Assembly: GCA_009746045.1 (NCBI GenBank)
Contig: RPFO01000104.1
Span: 3,426,534-3,490,533, forward strand
Reading direction: 5' to 3'
Length of the DNA stretch: 64,000 nt
From: Mesostigma viride
Taxonomy: Eukaryota; Streptophyta; Mesostigmatophyceae; Mesostigmatales; Mesostigmataceae
Shown here: positions 12,201 to 21,041 of the stretch, piece after piece
Position numbering within the stretch: position 1 is the first letter of the stretch
How the letters are laid out: each line of letters begins with the position of its first letter
Made by a program: the position numbers and the translations under genes
Notes under the pieces: model-generated
What the model was told of the DNA's origin: nothing
Seen by the model: the letters and a program-made list of their open reading frames with translations, nothing else
Database searches by the model: none

Positions 12201-13591
12201 CTCGGACATGGAGATGAGGGTGCCGTTGCTGCTGGGGCTCATCGGTGAGCCTTTTCACTCTTCACAAAGACGATGCAGACGTATGGACCTATTGCACCCT
12301 AATCACTTGGACCCTAGTCACTCGCACCCTTATCACTCACATCCCAGTCACTTGTACCCTAGTCACTTGCATCCTAGTAAATTGCATCCTAGTCACTTGC
12401 AGCCTAGTCACTTGCATCCTAGTAAATTGCATCCTAGTCAATAGCATCCTAGTCAATAGCATCCTAGTCATTCCGAAGGAATCCTAGCCCGAAATATGTG
12501 CCATGATCCGTACAAGTCAAGTTTTCGTCTGGCTGGTTGCATCGTGCTATGCATCCCATGCAAGGCCTGTCATTTTCCGATTAGCGTCGAAGTATGTGGA
12601 TGGCTCACTTACTACTTACTTACTTATGTGGATGCCTGCCACTGCTCTACCACTGGTAGTTAGTCCACATCATACATCAAGTAGAGTTTTTTTTTCCATT
12701 CGAAGGAGTCACTGCCCATGGAGTCGCAGCGTTATTAGGTGTATGCAACGGATAGTATATCGTGCGCTGTCTTAGATCGACCGGGACGTCCTCTGGCGCT
12801 GCTGGCCCTCCAAACCCAGAGGTTAGATTGTATGCCTGGGTTAGTAGTTCTATGTAGTGATTCACCATAACATGGCACGATAGGTGGGCACAAAGGTGGT
12901 TAGGCCATGCAGGATTGTTCTTCTCTGAGAATTTGTTCCTACTATTCATCAATAATAAAAATAATAATAATGCGTCACGCCCATTTTATCGTTGAAACAA
13001 CCAGCGCAGGCCAGAAATCTGGAGAAATCTGGAGAAATCAGGAGATCTGTGCCCACGTGGCGCAAGTGTACTTCATTTATTAATGCCATGCGTCTATGCT
13101 GCTGCTCTACTCGGTTGTCCTTATGTTCCTGTTGCCTAGGTAGCGAGGTCCTCCTAATCACACCAGAAAATAAATGTGCATGGCAGTGTGCATGGCAGAT
13201 GTCGGCTGCTTTGTGCTCATGTGTCACTAGAGCTTGCGGGTAAAGTGATAAGACTCATCAATCTTGTTGTTTGCTCCAAGGCAGTTTGCAAGGAGGCAGG
13301 CACTTGTGTGGCCATGAGACAAGCGTCAATCAGCTGTATGTTGTCTGATTGTGACACAGAAATATTTGACGCAGCCAAGAACTGGGTTTGGCATACTCGG
13401 TCGGGACCACACACACACACACACACACACACAACTTTTGTGCAATCCCACCCGTCTCAACAACAGCAATGTGCACCAAATTGCTTATGACTTGGACGCT
13501 TCTTTGATGCACAGGTGGCTGCGGGATCATCTACGGCCTGTACAACATGCGAGGCAGCCGGAGACGACATGCAAATCGCGCCACGGTTTAG
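234..13591 (+). CDS. MBTPS1: Membrane-bound site-1 protease (S1P/SKI-1), C-terminal 13 exons; 5' part outside the window
   Basis: S1P is a Golgi type I membrane subtilase that cleaves membrane-tethered transcription factors such as SREBP, ATF6 and plant bZIP28. Exons read here: 234-336, 1534-1596, 2075-2153, 3174-3365, 3897-4008, 4833-4999, 5556-5655, 6499-6591, 7289-7489, 8327-8575, 9752-11164, 12190-12244, 13515-13591. All introns are GT-AG, all phases match, and the sum is 967 codons plus TAG. The translation follows animal S1P after the catalytic domain: [91 protein letters not shown] and [13 protein letters not shown]. The last two exons give a hydrophobic segment ([18 protein letters not shown]) and a short basic tail (RGSRRRH), as expected for a Golgi membrane anchor. 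Odd: exon 9752-11164 adds a 471-residue Gly/Ala/Ser/Thr-rich stem, and the introns carry copies of adjacent splice junctions. The catalytic triad cannot be checked here. Family call very sure; exon 9752-11164 is supported by phase and position rather than by homology. Confidence 0.93.
1597..1745 (+). repeat. Donor-site echoes of S1P exon 1534-1596
   Basis: The donor GGTGAGTGCCACCTGC at 1596-1611 recurs at about 1636-1651. Two looser copies (GGTGAGCACAGGCTGCATGC) start near 1676 and 1720, linked by CATGGCAACAGCAACAG. Each keeps a GGTGAG splice-donor core. Confidence 0.7.
1841..2074 (+). repeat. Acceptor-side echoes of S1P exon 2075-2153 (about 100-bp unit)
   Basis: Two upstream copies, starting near 1841 and 1930, plus the genuine junction near 2030 share the order GTCGGACCTGC, GGCTCGCCACCAG, then the first 35 or so bases of exon 2075-2153 (TTCCTGGGCATC, CGCGTGCTCCC). 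The two upstream copies are nearly identical to each other and more diverged from the genuine exon. Each retains a CCAG acceptor. Confidence 0.9.
2154..2460 (+). repeat. Donor-side echoes of S1P exon 2075-2153 (four copies, 70-76 bp apart)
   Basis: The exon end and donor CAGCTCACGTGAGTGGACC (from 2147) recur at 2218, 2288, 2361 and, degraded, about 2438. Each is preceded by a GGGAGGGTACTCTT-like stretch matching the exon end GGAGGGCACCATC. Four of the five junctions keep GTGAGT; the last has GTGGGT. Confidence 0.92.
2880..3173 (+). repeat. Acceptor-side echoes of S1P exon 3174-3365
   Basis: The genuine acceptor GGCGTCCGCCAGTGT (3163-3177) has earlier copies GGCATCCGCCAGCGTTTGTG (about 2889) and GGCATCCGCCAGTGTTTGTG (about 3073). 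They lie among repeated GCCATCCACCC stretches. The copies cover the acceptor and only a few exon bases. Confidence 0.65.
3405..3478 (+). repeat. Donor-side echo of S1P exon 3174-3365
   Basis: About 65 bases repeating the exon end (3305-3365) and its donor, with scattered substitutions: ACCCGCCTGCTTACATCCCG, GACAATTTGGACATC and CTGGACTGGTGAGG. The copy would encode [18 protein letters not shown], compared with [18 protein letters not shown] in the genuine exon. It could act as an alternative donor or exon end. Confidence 0.92.
4105..4272 (+). repeat. 54-bp tandem repeat in an S1P intron, about three copies
   Basis: The unit contains GGCATTCATGATTCATGCTG, then ATATGACCTATATTGGAACC and GTAAGCCCA. 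It lies in intron 4009-4832. No exon similarity was seen. Confidence 0.85.
5095..5165 (+). repeat. Donor-side echo of S1P exon 4833-4999
   Basis: About 50 bases match the exon end. TGGTACAA, ATGGTCAAGATGCGGCTCTT and ATGCGCAGGTAT correspond to TGGTACAA, ATGATCAAGATGCGGTTCTT and ACGCGCAGGTAA at 4941-5003. The GT donor is kept. A poly-T/poly-G tract (5029-5058) separates echo and original. Confidence 0.9.
5740..5980 (+). repeat. Donor-side echoes of S1P exon 5556-5655 (three, progressively degraded)
   Basis: The exon end ATCCAGTTTGGGGACACGGT..GGGGCAGGTGGGTGG recurs near 5743 (ATCCAGTTTGGGGGCACGGT), 5848 (GGGGAACACGGTGC..GGGGCAGGTGCATGGGTGG) and 5950 (ATGATGCTGGTGGGGCAGGT). The last two keep the CAGGT junction; the first is changed to CATGGGT. 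Confidence 0.8.
6618..6690 (+). repeat. Donor-side echo of S1P exon 6499-6591 plus GGTGGCA repeats
   Basis: GCCATCCAGCTGCAGGTGGG at 6661-6680 repeats the exon end GCCTTCCAGCTGCAGGTGAG (6578-6597). It is preceded by three tandem GGTGGCA units. Confidence 0.75.
7985..8277 (+). repeat. 25-bp tandem array carrying branch-point-like CTAAT and pyrimidine tracts
   Basis: About 11 to 12 copies of a 25-bp unit (key parts CCCCGTTTTG, CTTTCCCTACTAAT). The array ends about 50 bases before the acceptor of S1P exon 8327-8575. Each unit combines a pyrimidine stretch with a CTAAT that fits a yUnAy branch-point consensus. Confidence 0.92.
8645..8702 (+). repeat. Donor-side echo of S1P exon 8327-8575
   Basis: TGCTGCAGGAGCCAAGGCCG followed by ACAGTGAGACCGTGCGGCAGTG repeats the exon end and intron start at 8553-8595 with a few substitutions. 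The copy spans the junction on both sides and keeps GTGAG. Confidence 0.92.
8990..9065 (-). repeat. Dispersed (GTT)n / CCCATGTGCGGCGTGG repeat copy
   Basis: On the minus strand: AGATTCTCTGCTGCCCATGT, then GCGGCGTGGGCCACAACAAC and more CAA units. Related copies lie near 19855, 19910, 20405 and 52165. A body ending in (CAA)n suggests the 3' end of a small retroposon. Confidence 0.7.
11375..11722 (+). repeat. Tandem repeat of about 43-48 bp in the S1P intron 11165-12189
   Basis: About eight copies of a unit with TATAGATATATATAGATGCG, CCATCTTCGG and TATCATCA. The spacing varies because the TA stretches vary in length. Confidence 0.85.
12295..12478 (+). repeat. 15-bp tandem repeat in the last S1P intron
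   Basis: About 12 units of the type CCTAGTCACTTGCAT, with AAATTGCAT and CAATAGCAT variants. It starts about 50 bases after the donor at 12245. Confidence 0.85.
13410..13434 (+). repeat. (CA)n microsatellite
   Basis: Simple CA dinucleotide run inside the last S1P intron (12245-13514). Confidence 0.9.
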
Positions 13592-13682
13592 ACCATCGTT
13601 TTTGTTTCCCAGCTTTCCTTGCAAGTGTCAATGAGACGACCAGCACAGGCATGGCATTACTATATATATAATACAGTGACCG

Positions 13683-13822
13683 CGAGACAACCAGTGCGGG
13701 CCAGACTGAATCGGGAGAATCCGGACCATGGTAGCTCGAGCCTGCTGTTATCTTATCCGCGTTTTCGAGTGGTTCAGGATGATGGATATGAATGGAGATG
13801 GAAGCGTGTAGCCTTGTTCTAG
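13683..13822 (+). repeat. Dispersed SINE-like repeat, copy 1
   Basis: Begins GAGACAACCAGTGCGGGCCA, continues CGGGAGAATCCGGACCATGG, TAGCTCGAGCC and TTTTCGAGTGGTTCAGGATG, and ends with AATGGAGATGGAAG. Other copies lie at 27857-28010, 55893-56060 (two) and, inverted, 57268-57402. Shorter fragments lie near 13005 and 13631. TAGCTCGAGC and TTTTCGAGTC resemble RNA polymerase III A and B boxes, but they are only about 20 bases apart, so the tRNA-derived origin is a guess. Confidence 0.75.
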
Positions 13823-14223
13823 TGTATCAAACCGCTCTCAGCCTGGTTTGTCGAATGGCTACAACATGAGAACGGTGACTACCGCAGCAGCCGGGCAGGG
13901 GCCATATAGTAGAGGAAGAGGCAGCTGTTGCATAGGCATCATGTGCTGGCCGTAGGTTGCCAGGGTGCGTTGTTGCCCGTAGCATAAAGACGTTTTGTGG
14001 AATATACCCCGTCCCTACGAGGTAATTGTTAAATTCTCTTGGCAGTTCAGTCGGAGGACTAGTTGCATCGTAGATGTACTTATCATAACAATGATACAAC
14101 CAGCACAGGCTTGACTTTGCGATCTGTACCTGGGGTATCCCGTCAAGGCTGCCTCTGTCCTCCCCGTGTTATCGGCTCGTTCAGGTGGATGGAAAGGAGA
14201 TGGTGATCATGGGATGGGAGTGC

Positions 14224-14442
14224 ATGTGTGTTGTAGCGACATTAATTAATTAATTAATTAATTAATTAATTAATTAATTAATTAATTAATTATCAACATC
14301 ACTCCGTTGGGATCGAGTAAATGTAGCACATATCCCTGAGAAGGGGCATATGGCTTTTAATACATTCTAGGCTACTTCATGCAAGGGTGGGAATGTAAGC
14401 TAGGCCCCTGCTCTAGGTGCACCAGGGCACCTGCACCACCAT
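14224..14442 (-). mobile_element. Truncated LINE 3' end with (AATT)n tail
   Basis: On the minus strand this reads CACCAGAG..CTTACATTCCCACCCTTGCA-type 3' UTR and ends in a run of (TTAA)n (14230-14291). The same 3' end occurs near 24220, 28441-28645, 30010-30184, 56140-56225, 56430-56545 and 56900-57090. It is 5' truncated and noncoding. Confidence 0.8.
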
Positions 14443-14559
14443 GCTGTCTCACCATGCTGTAGCGACATCAAAGTGTGAATCATGCCGATTGCAGGCCTAG
14501 ACACACGTTGCATTGGGAATTTAAATGCAATGAAATACTACAGTAGTATCTGGCATTTC

Positions 14560-14885
14560 TCAAGGCTGGACCGCCACCGCCTGCAGCTCACTTTTGAGTA
14601 CATGGCGGACATGCAAGGTTCTGTTCCTCAAATGTCGCAAGCGGCTCGAGAGGACTCCCTTCACGCTGGACGACGACCCTGGCGCAGCAACAACAGCGAC
14701 GGGAGCCATGACCGACCTACCTCCGGCTCCGGCTGACAGCGGCAGGGAAGAAGCCGGATACTCCAGGGGGGCTCAATTACGTACGTCGACCACAAAAGCA
14801 CTGGCAGGCGACCCCAACCGCCCCAGCAACCCCAGAACAGGGGACCGATAGCAGTAGTGTAGACTAGTAAGGCTTAGTAGACGTG
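14560..14885 (+). pseudogene. LINE ORF1 C-terminal fragment (frameshifted)
   Basis: CRKRLERTPFTLDDD and the following sequence match the C-terminal part of the better preserved ORF1 at 29525-29742 (CRKRLEKTHFTLDDD). Frames shift several times. It continues into the LINE 3' UTR (GTGGCCATGCACATGAAGCC). Confidence 0.7.
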
Positions 14886-15169
14886 GCCATGCACATGAAG
14901 CCTGGCCCAGGCCAGGCCTGCCGATGCGGATGTCCACATCGTCTGCATCATCCCCCAACCGATAGATGGGGATGTAATCCTCATCCGAGCTGTCCTCTCA
15001 CATGTGATTCATTAATTAATGCATGAAAAGGATCGATGGACTCGGAGTGAGCAAAATGGCTGGTGGGGCACCCCTTGATACTCCACGCGCGCCGCGTGCA
15101 CTGACAGTGGTGGGAAACTGAAGAAAAAGAAACGGCTGCCGAAATGGTTCTACAGGCGGATGCGCCAAC

Positions 15170-17085
15170 TTAAGGGGACTCGGCGCGGCGAATATTTTCT
15201 GCGCCAAAAAAATTCCGCGGTACCCTCCGTACCGTGAAAAGTGGGTGCACGGTGCGCGCACCCCTTGCGGAAGTGGCCATGGCGACTGCTTTTAGATGAA
15301 ACGTGACAAATCTGGCTCGCGGAAAGCAGAAAAAATGCTCGATTGTTGGAGAAAATCAGCTACTGATTCTAATTTATGGTGGGATGGTTGCGATCTATAA
15401 TGTCGCGGGCTTTTTTTCTTTGCCATCGGCAGGGGGGGTCCGGCCTGAATTTCTGTCGGGATGAATAAAGTATAATGGATGCCTGCCGGTGTGATTGTCG
15501 ATTGTTGCCAGTTTTGATGGTCGTAAGGAAAGCTAGTTTAATGATGTTTCTAAGGCCGTAAAAATTCCCGCTGCTATCTTTACCTTTCCCGTCATTTTGC
15601 GGTAAGATAACATTAGGCCTGCGCGATGTGTGCCCAACCTCTCCATGAAAGGGTGGCCTTTCTTGCGCGCCTGGGCACGAATAAATGCCCGTTATGGTAC
15701 GTTCTTGTATTAAACGTCTTAATCTAGCGTTTTCCTGCTTTCTTAGCTCGTTGAGCGTAAGCTTTTTGCCTTCTTTCCGGCCAGATGCTGCCAGTAAGTT
15801 GCGGGTCCTGGCGCTGCATCGCTGGATTCCTGGATGTCTTTTAGCAAGTTCGTCTGTGACATGGCTGGCTTTCTGCAGCGCGTGGCACACAACCTGTCGG
15901 GAAGGTGTAATGCTTTTATTTCCATGCTTCTCTGAAATTTCTTTTGCTTTATAGACAGTTGTGTTCGAGGAAATTCACGCGGTCTTCCTAAGCAGCGGCA
16001 TCATTTTCCCCAGACACTGACGAGCTGGCACCTGTCTCCTAAAGAAAGTGGCTCGTGCTTGTTAGAAAGGAGGCAGTGTGCATTTTGTGGGACACAATGC
16101 TTTGGTGGCACATGCGTCAGGTAGGTTGTTCCAATGGTCTCTTCACCTTTCCCACTGAGTAAATGATAGCCTTTGTCATGCTAACCAGAGCAGCTAGCCA
16201 CAGGTTGGCTGGATAAAAGGCAGCTTATTTTCTCTTTACATACTGCGTGTGTGGTCCTCCACGTGTCCGGCTTGTTGGGCATTTTGGAAGAGGGTTTTTA
16301 ATGTGTTGTTGGGTGAAACAACTTGGTTGTTGGCACAAAATCACACATTATTAGCCTGAGATAGGCATTACATATGCTGCTCAGGCGTGTCGTCCTACCA
16401 GCCTTGTTGTTAAGGGTAGACTCACAAGGCTGGCTGTGCCGATGGAGGGGTGGGGCGTATGAGGCTCCGGACATCCTCCTCACACTCCGTGATCAATGTG
16501 GGCATGTTTTTGGGTGTCTAGGGTAGCAAAACAGATGTTATTTTGGCTCAGCACTAGCTCAATTCTCTTTTAGCGTCTACCCAGGTGGCATCACGGGAAA
16601 GTCAATAACTTGAGCTAGGGGTGTCAGATTGAGCTCAAATTTTGGCAGTGTGTTTCCCCCCACTCAGTGGAATTTTGTATGTATGGATGACCCAATCTGA
16701 TGTGTTAATGATTTGATTTATTTTTTTTTTGGCTAAAAAAAGTACCCATTTTGCGGGAAAATTAATAACTCAAACAAATGTGACCATTTTGGCCATGTAA
16801 ATAGCCCAGCTTTTAAAAAAGTGGGGGAACTTTGCAGGTATGTATGGGCAAGTCATTTAGACAAGTGGTTTGTCTTGGGCAAAATATCCCATAAATAGCG
16901 TCTTTTTCTATTTTTAGCTCGCCACCAGTGCGTGGTTGGGGGTAGTACCCCCAACAAGTGGTGGTATGAATGTCCAAACATCATATTTATGGTACCCAAT
17001 CATCACTAGATTTTTCCCATGTGCATTGGAACTGATACTCACTAAAGTCTGTTTTTCAGGCTTTTGGACGTGCGAGTCCCCTTAA
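15170..17085. mobile_element. TTAA-flanked non-autonomous DNA transposon, copy 2 (1.9 kb)
   Basis: Bounded by TTAA at 15170-15173 and 17082-17085. The left terminus starts GGGGACTCGGCGCGGCG and the right terminus, read inward, starts GGGGACTCGCACGTCC, so there are inverted termini of at least nine bases. Its left part resembles 58101-58920 and its right part (about 16590-17081) resembles 59930-60386. No transposase frame is recognisable, so it is probably mobilised in trans. TTAA duplications are typical of piggyBac-type elements, but no piggyBac protein is present here to confirm the class. Confidence 0.8.
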
Positions 17086-17633
17086 AAGACGGTGTGGTCC
17101 ATTAGACTGTGCTGGTTGTATCTTTGTTATGTACAGGCTCTCCAGGGCTAGTAAAGGAATACAATGCGAAGGTGCTAATCGTCGATTGTCAACAACGAGG
17201 ATTTATTAACTTTTCGCATAAATTACAGCTACAGACAACTCCATGCCTTTCAAGCACGGTTGCATCGTATTTGTCATGAAAAAACCTTGACAGCAACAAC
17301 CTGTCCATTGCGAGGAGAATGCCACCTGCCATGGCATGTCCAGATGCAAGACCTCGGCTACAAATGCCCGGGAGAAGCCCCAAATAGGATGTCAACAGAA
17401 AACGGGCCGTGTAATGGGCCCAGCTGACACACAGTAAGTTGTCTGTCTCGCTCAAATGGTACCCCACGCCAAGGTATTATACTTGGCATGATGTCAATGA
17501 GACATATTTGCATGATATGCCCATGCAAATATTCAGGGTCCCCAGGCAGGGCCGGGACGAACATGGAGGTCACGCCATGTTCCCTTCACGAGTGGCCCCT
17601 GCTAGCCGAAGTGTAACCACCTCATGTGGCCGC

Positions 17634-19292
17634 TTACTCATCGGCCACCTTGTTGTGCTTCTTGCAGTACCGCTGGTTGCGGACGAACTTGGGCTCCATC
17701 TGCTCCACGGCAACAGCGACAAGCATTCAGCAGCAACAATTGCTTGGTTACAAACTTGGCAACAGATGTAACACGACACATTTGGCAGCTTTGGTTTCGA
17801 ACTTTGCCGGCACACTGGGCACAAACATGACAGTGTGCAGAGGCAAGGGAACGTTAAGAACAATCAACAAAGGGAACATGGATAAAGACCACAGAACAGA
17901 ACCCAAAAAATAGCGAAACACTGATCAAATTATCATGGGCGCCCCGAAAACCAAACAAACAAAAATGTACCGGCACTACAGCCGGAGATATGTGTCTTTT
18001 TTTGGCCACGCTGGGGGAAAAAGGACAGAAACCCACCATAACAAAACCACTAAACACGGTGGGAATGACAGTTACCACCGATACAAAATGCAGAACATAA
18101 AGGGAGGAGGGGGGAGGGGGAGACAAAAACTAACAATAAAATAGCTAGAGACTGCTGTCAGAGTCAGGAGCAAACAACAAGTTTTACATGGCAAAACCAT
18201 ATTGAGCAAAAAAATCACAGATCATGCCGCAAATGCCATGCCTCTCGTGGAATTTTCTATCCACATGTCATGCACATTAAACTACTGAACACATAATCTC
18301 AGGGGGCAAATTGATAAATAGCCTCCCTACCAGTATACCGCCCAAAAGACTGTTGTGCTGGGTGAATTGCCACAGGAAATCGGTCTGCGCGCCCATCCAC
18401 TCACGCAAATCTAATCGCTTTTGTATAGGCACCCGCATATCCATCATCCACTCACACAAATGAGTACAGCCCACATTCAAAACCTTCAAAAATCTCAAAT
18501 GCAGGACCATGCTTTCAGACACGCAGCCAAAATCAACAAGCCATGGTACAACGATAGCCCTGGACTGCCTGTACCAACCGCATGCTCGTGATGACTCGGC
18601 GACAACGCTTGGGTATGCAAACCAAGCCCTGTAAAGCCTATGAAAAAATTTACAACATGCTGCCATGCATCTCGACAGAGCCTGCGCTTTGTCCAGGATT
18701 CCAAAATATGGCTTCCAGACATATGCCTGCGCTGGTCGTCTCATTGATATGCCTCCAAAACCTAAAAGAAACCATCCAAAAGATTCCCTCAAAACCAACA
18801 CAAACACCCTGGAACCATGAACACCTTGGTGCCATATGGTTCATGGACGGCAACAACACAATGCCTGATCCATGCCCCCATAAGTGCCTGCAACCAGTAA
18901 TGCCTAGATGTTTAGAAGTCTCCGGCGTTAACAAAGTTGCAGATGGCAGTTTCTGAGCCAAGTACGCTACGGCAGAAGACGCAGTGACTCCTACCAGCCC
19001 ACAGCGTCACACCAGCTCAGCTATGTATAAGGTTCAACGTGCTGCCATCAGCCTCCACAAGGCCAACTTTACAATGACGGGTAATAGCCTTAGCTCCAAT
19101 CCCCAATAATCACATCCGGAAGGATTGCCATGTCCTTGTCCTCTATAACCACTGCCGGATATGGTGAGGGAATGGCTGGCTGAAACTTACCCCCTTCGTC
19201 GAGGAGTACTTGGTCTTCTTTGGCTTTTTGATACCATTCCTATGGTTCTTGTAGGACTGGTTGTGAGCTGTGTGGTTCTTTGACTTGGCCAT
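17634..19292 (-). CDS. RPL29: 60S ribosomal protein eL29 (RPL29), two exons
   Basis: Exon 1 is 19292-19191 (34 codons, start [20 protein letters not shown]) with donor GTAAGT. Exon 2 is 17699-17634 after a GAGCAG acceptor and gives [21 protein letters not shown] and TAA. The joined protein has 55 residues and covers the conserved core of eL29 ([29 protein letters not shown]). It is close in size to the roughly 60-residue plant protein and lacks the long animal tail. eL29 is a small basic protein of the large cytosolic subunit. The ATG is the conserved start; an in-frame upstream ATG (19331) is not needed. The 1,491-bp intron contains a 176-codon open frame on the same strand (18807-18277) that I do not recognise. 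The gene is divergent from TIC21, about 1.75 kb away. Confidence 0.93.
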
Positions 19293-19639
19293 TGGTGAAA
19301 GCTGTCGGTGCAACGTATATACCACGCACAAGGTCGCAAAGAGCTCCGAAGATTCTTAGCATATCGATTACTGTCTTCTTATGACCCGGACTAAAAATGC
19401 GAATCAACAGGCGTGACATATCACACCACAATCCTGCGGTACTGCAACTGCATCTACTGCCCAATTGCTCAACCGCCTGCTATTCTAAAGTGTTTTGCTC
19501 CGACATCCGATCATCCCCACGAGATATTAGCCGCCGCAAGACAAGCTATCATCTGACCAAAATTACCTCGGAAGCTGCTGGAGACCAAGAAGGAAGAAGA
19601 CAAGAGAGAAGGGTAACGATGGCGGACCAAGTTTTTTAA

Positions 19640-20012
19640 CAATGCAAGGCGGCTCGCTGCCATGCTCGGGCGCCGCGCTCGGAGGAACGGAGGAATAAGC
19701 ATGCAACAAGCCTCGCGGGTCGGGAAGCGGCGCGCACAATTTACATTGGCTACACTCCTACTACCACTAAAGACTTCTGCTGCCCACTGCCCATGTTCTG
19801 AGAGCTGTTCTGAGTTGAGTTGAGTATATGAACTTATTCCCGCGCCGCTCCTCTGCCCATGTGCGGCGTTGTTGTTGTGTCTGTGGTTCCGCTTACAGCA
19901 CTGTGCTATAGATTCTCTGCTGCCCATGTGCGGCGTGGGACACAACAACAACAACAAGAACAACAACAACAACAACAGCACTGTGCGGCGTTGTTGTTGT
20001 TGTTGCCCACGT

Positions 20013-20046
<34 letters not shown>

Positions 20047-20520
20047 AACATACAGTACGGTAAGAGATATAATACTATAGACCGGCCCTCGCCCAGACGG
20101 CCACTACATGTACAGTTGTTGTTTCCCACGCCGCCACAACAACAACATGTACAGTTGCACGCCGCCACAACAACATGTTCCGTCGGATCCGGAAGTCCCC
20201 AGTTCAAACCCGCGCAGGGGCTAGCGGTCCTAAGTTTTCTGCATGTTCCCATCAGCTGCTATCTACAGTGCCGTAAGCGGAACCGCCCACACATGTACAG
20301 TTGTTGCCATCAGCTGCTATCTACAGTGCCGTAAGCGGAACCGCCCACACACATGTACAGTTGTTGTTGTTGTTGTGTCCCACGCCATGTACAGTAGACG
20401 AGGACTCTCTGCGGCCCATGTGCGGCGTGGAAACCAACTGAACTGAACTTAACTGAACGGTTCAGTTCAGTTCAGTTCAGTTGTTTCCCACGCTGCGCAT
20501 GGAACTGAACGGTAAGCGAA
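19640..20520. repeat. Intergenic cluster of (GTT)n/(CAA)n dispersed repeats and small tandem repeats
   Basis: Between the eL29 and TIC21 starts. It holds several copies of CTGCCCATGTGCGGCGTGG followed by (CAA)n in both orientations, an (ACTA)n run (20014-20045), duplicated blocks with AGTGCCGTAAGCGGAACCGCC (about 20267 and 20323), and an inverted pair of GTTCAGTTCA/TGAACTGAAC runs (20430-20515). CAGTTCAAACCC near 20209 resembles a pol III B box. No gene recognised. Confidence 0.65.
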
Positions 20521-21041
20521 CACAGTTGGCAAGATCCCCGGCGTCAGGAAACCTTGTCCGGTCATTGTAATTGTAAATCGTACCTGATTCATAGAAACTC
20601 AGAGTAAATGAGTTTTAGGCGGGAAACGAGGATCCCTTCTTCTTTATCCCGTGGTTGTGCCCATTCACTCCTGATTGGCATGATTATGTCTGCTGCCAAC
20701 AGTCACAGCTCTACATATCCAGTTCCCCCAGGGTTCCCCATTCGATCTGACCAGGCAATTGGCCGGGTGTCACAACACTCAACGCACCGAGTCATCAGCT
20801 TCCGTTCTGGATGTCTTCAAGTCACGACGTCAACAAAAAAGATCCCAACCAACCCAGCACGCGCGAGTCGACGTCTCAACTTGAAACGTGCAGGCAGGTA
20901 GGTGTCTGCGATATTACTGCAATCGGCGTCCTGTACCCAATTATCCCTGCCCATAATTGTAGTGCTGTGGCAGTGCCTCAAAAGCATCTCAATTTCGTTG
21001 TATTAGCGGTGCCCGCCCCGTAGTGCATTTATTAAGTAAAA
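20521..21041. other. Probable TIC21 upstream region
   Basis: Unique-looking sequence between the repeat cluster and the TIC21 start. No conserved gene and no clear TATA box recognised. Confidence 0.4.

Noticed and set aside
14224-14291. (AATT)n as a possible replication origin or matrix-attachment site
   Set aside because: Each occurrence sits at the 3' end of the same LINE family, so a retrotransposon tail explains it.
18277-18807. 176-codon minus-strand frame within the eL29 intron
   Set aside because: No recognisable domain, and composition is unlike the coding exons. It may be chance or transposon debris, and I could not support it as a gene.
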